DNA of 64,000 nt from Saussurea involucrata (taxonomy: Eukaryota > Streptophyta > Magnoliopsida > Asterales > Asteraceae). The stretch spans positions 92,526,295 to 92,590,294 of the forward strand of contig CM066327.1 in NCBI GenBank assembly GCA_033807775.1, given 5' to 3'. Of this stretch, positions 56,780 to 64,000 are shown in pieces (positions within the stretch are counted from its first letter, which is position 1; every line of letters starts with the position of its first letter). The notes under the pieces were generated by a model, which saw nothing but the letters and a program-made list of their open reading frames with translations, was not told the origin of the DNA and searched no databases. The position numbers and the translations under genes are program-made.

Positions 56780-57469
56780 TTCGTATCCTCAGTCGCTGAT
56801 ACTTCATCCTCTCAGTGTTCCTCTTCTAGACCACCTATCCCTGAGGAAATTTGTACCTCTTCAAAAGGTAAAGAGAAAATGGTTTATCCAAAACCTACCT
56901 CTGTCTTTAAAGATAAAGGTAAAGGAATTGCTTTTAACCAAAATCCTCAGAAGGGTACCTTAGTACCTAAGCTGAATGCTTCTAAAGCTTTAGTGATTCA
57001 TCCCTCTGGATCAAGGAATCAGATCTCTGGATCTATTCAGCGTGGATCTATTCAGCGATCTAGTCCTAGAATCAGAGTGGATGTTTCTGGTAAGAAATCC
57101 AAAGAACTGAGTGTTCCTCCCATTTCAAAAGCCATTAGCTTACTTGGTGCTGGTACTTCTAATTCAAAATCTAAAGCTCAGCATTCAAATGGTCCTAGAA
57201 CTACTTTTAGTTATATGAAATGTTATCACTGTGGACTTACTGATCATATTGCTAGTAAGTGCCACACAGCCACCAAAGCTGAAAAGATAGCTAAGGTGAA
57301 GATCATTGCCCCCAAGGCAAAGAAGACCACTGAGGTTAAGAAATTAACCAAAGTGAAGACTGACAAAGCTGAATCTTCAAATGCTGCGAAGATTGATGAA
57401 CCTTCCATTTCAACTACTTCCACTAACAAACGTGTACACATGGTTAAGTGGGTACCCAAGAAAAACTAA
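56780..57469 (+). pseudogene. Gag C-terminal part of A'
   Basis: The frame enters mid-protein at TTCGTATCCTCAGTCGCTGA, matching Gag of A at the residues VSSVADTSS, and runs to VKWVPKKN and TAA at 57467-57469. It carries the intact second knuckle CYHCGLTDHIASKC. Everything N-terminal is missing because copy A ends at 56776. Confidence 0.85.
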
Positions 57470-57481
57470 TCTTCCTTTGTA

Positions 57482-60442
57482 ATGCAGGTTAAGAAGGGTA
57501 TCTGGTATCTCGATAGCGGATTCTCTAGACACATGACTGGAAAGAAAAGCCTCCTCGCTGAATACAAGGAAGAGAAGGGTCCCTCTGTGACTTTCGATGG
57601 AAATGGAAAAGGACATACCCGAGGGTTTGGTGTACTCTCTAATGGTACAACAACCTTCAGAAGAGTCGCATATGTTGAAGGGCTGAAGCATAATCTTTTA
57701 AGCATCAGTCAGCTTTGCGACAAGGATAACAAAGTGATTTTCACTAAGGAATCCTGCTTTGTCACTGACAAAAGGAGAAGATAGCTCTCAGCGGTTATCA
57801 TTTGGAAAATGTTTATGTAATAAACATGGACTCAACAACCACTGAGAACTCCTGTTTCTTCTCAAAAGCCTCTTCTGATGTCAACTGGCTATGGCATAAG
57901 AGGCTCTCTCATCTGAATTTCAAGACACTGAACACACTTTCTTCAAAAGAGTTAGTCACTGGTCTACCTCAGCACTCATACGCCAAAGAGTCTTTATGTT
58001 CAGCGTGTGAGAAAGGGAAGCAGACCAAAGCAAGCTTTAAGTCAAAGCAAGTCTCCTCAGTGTCATCTCCTCTACAACTTCTCCATATGGATTTGTTTGG
58101 CCCTGTTAACAAACAATCCATCGCTGGAAAAATTTTACACTGGTCATAGTTGATGAATTCTCTCGTTATACCTGGGTTATGTTTCTCCGTTCCAAGAGTG
58201 ACACCCCTGAATAACTCCTCACCTTTGTTCGGAAGATGGAAACCCTGAACAAGTTGACTATTCGCTCAATAAGGAGTGATCATGGGACTGAATTCAAAAA
58301 CAGTTCTCTTGATTCCTTCTTTGAGAGTAAGGGTATTTCTCACAACTTTTCGTCAGTGAGAACACCGCAACAAAATGGAGTCGCTGAAAGAAGAAATAGA
58401 ACAATTATTGAAGCTGCACGTTCAATGCTCAGCGGTTCTCACCTGCCTACTCAGTTTTGGGCAGAAGCTGTCAACACTGCTTGTTTTACGCAAAACAGGT
58501 CGCTGATAGTCAAAAGATTCAATAAAACAGCCTATGAACTTTTTCATGGGAGAAAGCCTTCAATCAGCTTTCTTCAAATCTTTGGATGTCAGTGTTTCAT
58601 ACTGAACAACAGAGATGCCCTTGGAAAGTTTGATCCTAAGGCTGATGATGGAATCTTTCTTGGATATTCTTCAATCTCCAAAGCCTTCAGAGTCTTCAAT
58701 CGAAGAAGACAAACTGTAGAAGAAACTATTCACGGCACGTTTGACGAATCCCGTTCAGCGAACTCTAAACCGTTCGCTGATACTGAAAAACTAAGTCAAT
58801 GGATGTTTTCTTATCTTGGTGATTCAGAAGATATTCCCACTCCTCATACTCGTACAGTTGAAGATGATAGTCCTACTATCATTCCAAACATGCAGAATAG
58901 TGAAGCTGAAACATCATGGGTCTCAGCTGTTCCTTTAAACACTATACCTGCTTCTGAACCAAATGTCTCAGACATTCCATCTACTTCTCAGCAATCAGTA
59001 AATTAAATGACATGTGCACCCACTCCTCTCTTAGCTGATTTTCCAGAAGTTGCTGAAGCCTCATCTTCATCTCCTCCAGTTCAGGTTGAGTCAGCGTCTC
59101 ACGCTCCGGCTCAGCGATGGACTGTAAATCACCTAATTGATCAAATTCTTGGTGATCCAAATTCTGGTGTTCAGAATCGACGAAGTGCAGGTACTATTTG
59201 TTTATTTGTTAACTTTATTTCTCTGACTGAACCAAAGAAAGTAGATGATGCCCTCAAAGATCCAAACTGGATCAGCGCCATGCAAGAAGAGCTGACTGAA
59301 TTCGAAAGAAACAAAGTTTGGAAACTTGTTCGAAGACCAACTGACAAAACAGTGATAGGCACTAAATGGGTCTATCGAAACAAGTTGGACGAACATGGAA
59401 CTGTAACCCGCAACAAGGCTCGTCTTGTTGCTCAGGGATACAGACAAGAGGAAGGCATAGATTATGACGAAACATTTGCTCCAGTAGCAAGACTAGAATC
59501 TATTCATCTATTCTTAGCATACGTTGTACACAAAGACTTCAAAGTATATCAGATGGATGTTAAGTCAGCATTTCTAAATGGAAATCTAAATGAAGAAGTC
59601 TATGTGGAACAACCTCCAGGATTCTTAGATCCTAAGCGTCCAGGTTATGTTTATAAACTGGATAAGGCACTTTATGGCTTAAAGCAAGCTCCTCGTGCAT
59701 GGTATGACACTCTCTCTACTTATCTCCATGTTGAACAATTTGAGCGTGGTAAAATTGATAAGACTCTTTTCTTCAGGAAAGTAAAAGGTCATATCATTCT
59801 TGTTCAGATATATGTTGATGACATTATATTTGGTTCTACTAACCCTGATCTTTGTACTCGTTTCGCTGATAGAATGAAAGATGAGTATAAAATTAGCATG
59901 ATGGGTGAACTAACATATTTCCTTAGGCTTCAGATAAAGCAAAATGAAAAAGGAACTTTCATTAATCAGGGAAAGTATGTTAAAGATATGCTGAAGAAAT
60001 TCGATTTAGCTCAGAGTCCAGCTATGAAAACCCCTATGGCACCACCGCTGACACTAGATAAGGATACTAATGGAATTTCTGTTAATGTCACGATGTACCA
60101 TGGGATGATCGGCTCTCTCTTGTATTTTACAGCTAGCCGACCCGATATTATGTACGCAACCTGTTTGTGTGCACGATATCAAGCTGAACCTAAGATATCT
60201 CATATGACCGCTGTAAAGTGAATTTTTCGATACCATAAGGGTACTGTGAATCTAGGTCTTTGGTATCCCAAAGACTCAGGGTTCGATCTAATCGCCTATT
60301 CAGATAGTGATTTTGCAGGTTGCAAATTGGATAGGAAAAGCACCACAGGAGGCTGTCAGTTCCTGGGTGGAAAGCTGGTGAGTTGGACATGTAAAAAGCA
60401 AAACTCAGTGTCCACCTCCACAGCTGAAGCTGAGTATGTAGC
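57482..60442 (+). pseudogene. Pol of A', upstream part (protease to RNase H)
   Basis: Same domain order as Pol of A: protease (WYLDSGFSRHMTG, with Cys changed to Phe), GAG-pre-integrase, integrase with RSDHGTEF and NGVAER, RT with intact YVDD (59811-59822), start of RNase H (YSDSDFAGC). Breaks: frameshift near 57770, frameshift near 58130, stop near 58211, TAA at 59004-59006, TGA at 60219-60221. Interrupted at 60442 by the solo LTR inside the RNase H AEAEYVA motif. Confidence 0.9.
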
Positions 60443-62313
60443 TGTAACATCCTAAATTTTCAATAATAGTATTTTAATGAGAATTGGGATCTAATTGTAT
60501 TTTGGATTAAACCTTGAATTATGTTGTAATTTTATAATTCAATAAGGTTAAAATACAAGGGATTAAGGTTTGGTGTCAATTGTGGAAGTAATGAAACTTG
60601 GAGGTGTGTTTTGTCAATATTGATAATATGTATGGATAAGGGGCTGGAGAGATGAGATAATATCTCATTTGGTTTTGTTTGAGTCGGCAGAAGAAAGAAA
60701 GGCAGAGAGAAAGAGAAAAAGGAGAAAAAGGAAGAAAAGCAAGAATTGGCATCAATTGGTAAGCAATTGACTATAATATCCAATGAAACTTGTTGTGAAT
60801 GAATGATGAAGAACGAATCTATGTATTGGATTGATTTGCAGAATTATAAACAACAGGTTGAAGTTTCAGATTTGTGAAGGAAGTGGGTTTTGCAAACATA
60901 TGGTGAGTTGATTTGTTGTTTGTACAAATCAATGTTTATATGTTAAATTGAACCTTGAAATAGTTATATAAACTGTTTATGGACTGTATGAAATGGTTTG
61001 GAATGAGCTAAATAGAACATATATGGTATTTGGATCGAATTGTTGAGTTCCAGCAGTAGTTTCCGGACAAAACCATGTATCCAGAAACCTCTGTGATGAA
61101 TGTTTCCGGAAGCAACAAAGTTATCCGGTAAGTTTTAATTTCGTATAAGTTTCCGGATGAATATAGTTACCGGATGTTATCCGGATTGTTTTAGTACCCG
61201 GGTGTTGTCCGGATTATATCAGTATCCGGAAAGTTGTGTGTTGTCCGGATAGTCTAGTTGTCCAGACAGTCAAAGTTATCTGGAAACCCCTGTTGTCCGG
61301 ACACTTTTGAGAAATTGAGAATGCTAGGTTCTGATGTCTGGATGCAGTTCTGGATGTTTTGTCTGGTTAAGTTTTCTAAAAAGGGGGGGCATTTGAGAAT
61401 AAAAATGCGATAGGTTATCTAGTATTCTAAGAGTTAAGAATATGTTATGAGATGTAGTATGATATGTTGTTATGCATATACGTTAGTAAAGTGTAATGGA
61501 TCCATAGACACTAATGGTTATGTACACGTAGAATAGATGAAGTTTAGTCATTATTCTGATATGTGTGAGAAACCCTGGAATAAACGTAATTCTCGGTTTC
61601 TAAGGAAGAAGAGGGATTGACATATGTAATTGTAATCTCTACTTCCTTTCCTAAGAAATGGGCATGTGTATATTGCGATTTCTTAGGTTGGAGCATTAAT
61701 CTAGAATCTCAGAAAGATTCGTAGTGTGGCTCTGGAATAGGATATGAATGGAAATGGGCATGTGTATATTGCGATTTTTGGAATAAGAGTATTAATCTAG
61801 AATCAGTGAAGATTCGTAGTGTGGCTCTAAGACATGATATGATGATGGAATGTGTGTCAGTCATATTCATGGGATTGGATAAAAATCGTGTTAACGGAAT
61901 AGAGTTACACGTATGGTAAGAAAAAGGGTAATTAGGTTTGATATAACTTGTTTACATTGATTTTGTAAATATTATTGTGGAAACGAATGTTCTCACTAGG
62001 CGTTGGCCTAATCGTTTTAAATGATGTTTTCTTACCAGTTACCGGCTCGGGAAAATAAAGGGTTGTGGGACGAGCGTTTTTGGAATAGCAAGGAAGTCAA
62101 TTAACAGAAGGAGATTTTGGGGGATTGCTTAGATAACTTAGTTAATCTGATTATAGTGACATAATTAGATTAATAGGTTATTTGTAGAATCCTGTATCTG
62201 TAAATGTACTCTTAATGATTAATTCACTTGCTATTTATGTAAGTTTGAAGTTTATATTACCATAACTTGTGGAAATTTGAGGTTCAAATTAGCCCGGAAT
62301 TTGGGGCGTTACA
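60443..62313 (+). mobile_element. Solo LTR, 1871 bp, Gypsy-type ends
   Basis: It begins TGTAACATCCTAAATTTTC and ends TTTGGGGCGTTACA, so the ends are inverted repeats of the TGTAACAYCC type common in plant Gypsy (Tekay/Del-like) LTRs. It is flanked by the exact 5-bp duplication GTAGC (60438-60442 and 62314-62318). There is no internal domain, so it arose by recombination between the two LTRs of a full element. Removing it and one GTAGC restores the RNase H reading frame of A'. Confidence 0.9.
61040..61320 (+). repeat. CCGGA/TCCGG word cluster in the solo LTR
   Basis: About ten TCCGGA or ATCCGGA-like words, separated by T-rich spacers (for example GTTATCCGGATTG and TTGTCCGGAT), lie within about 280 bp. 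Confidence 0.75.
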
Positions 62314-62634
62314 GTAGCCGCTGGAAGCTGTTGTTCTCAGGTCTTGTGGATGAGAAATCAACTACTGGACTATGACCTACAGCACTCAAATATTCCAATC
62401 TATTGCGACAGCACAAGTGCCATCGCTATAGCCAACAATCCAGTGCTACACTCAAAGACAAAACACATCGAAATCAGGTATCATTTTATCAGATATCATG
62501 TGATGAATGGTGATATAGAACTTAACTTTATCCCAACTGACTATCAGTTAGCTGATCTGTTCACCAAACCTCTTGATGAGACAAGATTCAACTTTCTCAT
62601 CAGCGAGCTTGGAATGCTGAACTTTGAAGAGTAA
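62314..62634 (+). pseudogene. Pol of A', RNase H C-terminal part
   Basis: It resumes after the solo LTR with AGSCCSQVLWMRNQLLDYDL and runs open to the pol stop at 62632-62634, including the conserved HYQLADLFTKPLDE-type end. It is colinear with 50027-50350 of copy A on the other strand. Confidence 0.88.
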
Positions 62635-63164
62635 AATCTTCAGCGGTTCACATTTGATCAGCGATAGGATAAAATCAACTTGTATAACGTATTCTATCAT
62701 CTTCTCTCTGAATAAACTTGATTTGCTGATATCAAGGTATGTTTTTCTCTCTCTGACAATCGCATGTGAATGCAAGATTTCAAAACAAATTGCATCGCTG
62801 AATATCTCTTTCTTAACCAGCGATACTTTGAAACCAACACTGATATTTCTATTCAGTGCTTCATGTTTTCAAAAGTGTCCCTGAGTTTTCAAAACCTCAG
62901 AGACATCCTAAAATATGAAAGGACAGTTGTGACGTCATTGCAACGGATAAGCCCCGACACGTTCTTTTTTTGACACACGTTTGCACGTTTCGTTTACCAT
63001 CCAATCAAATGCAAACACGTGTCCGTGTCATGATGAAAATATTTTCCCATTCAAGATTTTCTCTCTCTAATCTCACTATATAAACACATTCTGGGTTTAT
63101 ATTTCTCTTTTACGCGAAAAACTTCTCCTCCAAGCAAGAAAGATTTACTGTTGCATTTGTGCTC
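62635..63164 (+). promoter_or_regulatory. Pol-third ORF spacer of A' with candidate promoter
   Basis: TGACGTCA (62930-62937), CACGTG (63016-63021, within AACACGTGTCCGTGTCATGA) and TATATAAA (63077-63084) keep the order seen in copy A, with similar spacing. A CT-rich leader follows. At 63164 the sequence jumps about 1.9 kb forward into the third ORF, so the ORF start is deleted here. Confidence 0.5.
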
Positions 63165-64000
63165 ACAACGCTGAAGACATCGGTTGGAAAACTCGAAAGA
63201 GATATGTCTGCTGTAAAGACTGAGGTCAGCTCAGTAAAGACTGATATGAGTTCTGTGAAGACTGACGTCAATTCAATGAAGACTGACGTCACTTCAATGA
63301 AGACAATGATGCAGCAGATCCTGAACAACATGACCGCCCCTGCCCCTGCACCGACGCATTTTAATACGGCGGATCGTGCTGAACTCTTCAAACTCAATCC
63401 TGCTATTACTGGCCTAGAAGACAGAGTAGCAGCGATTGAAGATTATATGGGGATCCCTGGCCAAGAAGACAGGGAACCAAAGCCAACTGCTGAGTCATCG
63501 CATTCCTCCCCCACTCATCATGAGGAAGGAGGGGAGAAAATATCTGAAGACCTTCCCCATGATGAATCTATCAAGGGGGAGAAGACTGAAGACCTCACCC
63601 TTACTGAAGAGGGTGAGAAGACAAATGAAGACACAACCGCTGGACCTCAGGGAGATGAAAACCCTGAGGGAACCGAGAAGCTTACCTCTGTATCTGAGGG
63701 GGGGCAACTCGAAGAAGAAGCTGAAGAATCTAAATCTGAAGATGAAGATGAAGAAGCCCTCAACTTATCTGATGATGAACCATCCTCTCTCCAAAGAATG
63801 ACGATGATGACGATGATGATGATGATGACTTCTTTATCGTCAAGCCTGCTCAGAGGACTATAGTTCTTAAAGGGATCGTGATAAACGAACCTTCAAGGGA
63901 GCGGACCAAATCAAAGCCTTCAGCGTCTGAAGCTGACAAGGGCAAAGGAAAAGGTGTCGCTGAAGACAATGACAATCTGACGATCTCGCTTCCAAAGCCA
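63165..64000 (+). pseudogene. Third (env-like) ORF of A', internal part, truncated at both sides
   Basis: The open frame to 63863 starts in the coiled coil with five heptads of the SVKTDMS type. It continues through the Pro-Ala run, a PAITGLEDRVAAIEDYMGIP segment, the acidic Glu/Ser stretch and the GAT-repeat tract (about 63798-63828), where a frameshift occurs. The remaining bases to 64000 continue the ORF in another frame toward KGKGVAED. The N-terminal half is missing because of the junction at 63164. Confidence 0.7.

Larger units (their letters stand above)
56777..64000 (+). mobile_element. Sirevirus A' (plus strand), 5'-truncated, runs off the window
   Basis: Gag C-terminus, Pol, spacer and a truncated third ORF of family A. 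Its 5' part has been replaced by the minus-strand copy A. Its own 5' LTR is probably the fragment at 44149-44590. It is further interrupted by a solo LTR at 60443-62313. The 3' end is beyond 64000. Confidence 0.85.

Overview
The window is plant nuclear DNA, almost entirely nested LTR retrotransposons. Primer-binding sites match plant initiator tRNA-Met. The Ty1/copia elements are large and Sirevirus-like, with a long extra ORF after pol, and there is an endogenous caulimovirid. The protein style resembles retroelements of Asteraceae (lettuce/Artemisia type), but that assignment is inference. No complete single-copy host gene is present. The only host coding piece I recognise is one 87-bp exon of a SAPS-domain (PP6/SIT4 phosphatase regulatory subunit) gene at 10489-10575, minus strand.

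Layout. 1-4704: AT-rich host-like DNA with a possible hAT MITE, a probable Helitron 3' end and weak exon-like scraps. 4710-10336: a young, complete gag-only Copia derivative (TR-GAG type) with 255-bp LTRs differing at one base and a CCTTT target duplication. 10342-12087: host-like DNA with the SAPS exon and short tandem repeats. 12088 to about 16700: endogenous caulimovirid, minus strand, with an 890-bp tandem duplication and many breaks. 16700-21300: 3' part of a Sirevirus of family A (copy A''), plus strand. 21301-22659: unassigned LTR-like sequence. 22660-23438 and 38426-40949: the extra ORF and 3' LTR of a third family (C), plus strand, split by element B. 23439-38425: a complete 15-kb Sirevirus B, minus strand, with CTAGC target duplication. 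40950-41888: unassigned LTR-like sequence. 41889-44148: 5' half of a second gag-only element. 44149-64000: a plus-strand family A copy (A') disrupted by a minus-strand family A copy (A, 44604-56776) and by a 1871-bp solo LTR (60443-62313, TSD GTAGC).

How the parts work together. In A and B, Gag supplies the particle, and Pol supplies protease, integrase, reverse transcriptase and RNase H. A long third ORF lies 1.0-1.4 kb downstream of pol. This third ORF is called env-like by position, but it has nuclear-localisation-like basic clusters, coiled coils and acidic tracts, and I see no signal peptide or membrane segment. In A, A' and B the gap before it holds a TATA box with ACGT-core (G-box/ABRE/C-box) sites, so it may have its own promoter. 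Each element also carries its own short word repeated far above chance: TCAGCG/CGCTGA in A, CAGAGG/CCTCTG in B, GAATTC or TTCGCA arrays in the gag-only leaders. The most interesting hypothesis is that the third ORF encodes a nuclear factor that recognises its own family's word, by analogy with VANC anti-silencing proteins of Arabidopsis VANDAL elements. This is inference and untested.

All counts and identities were made by eye and are approximate.
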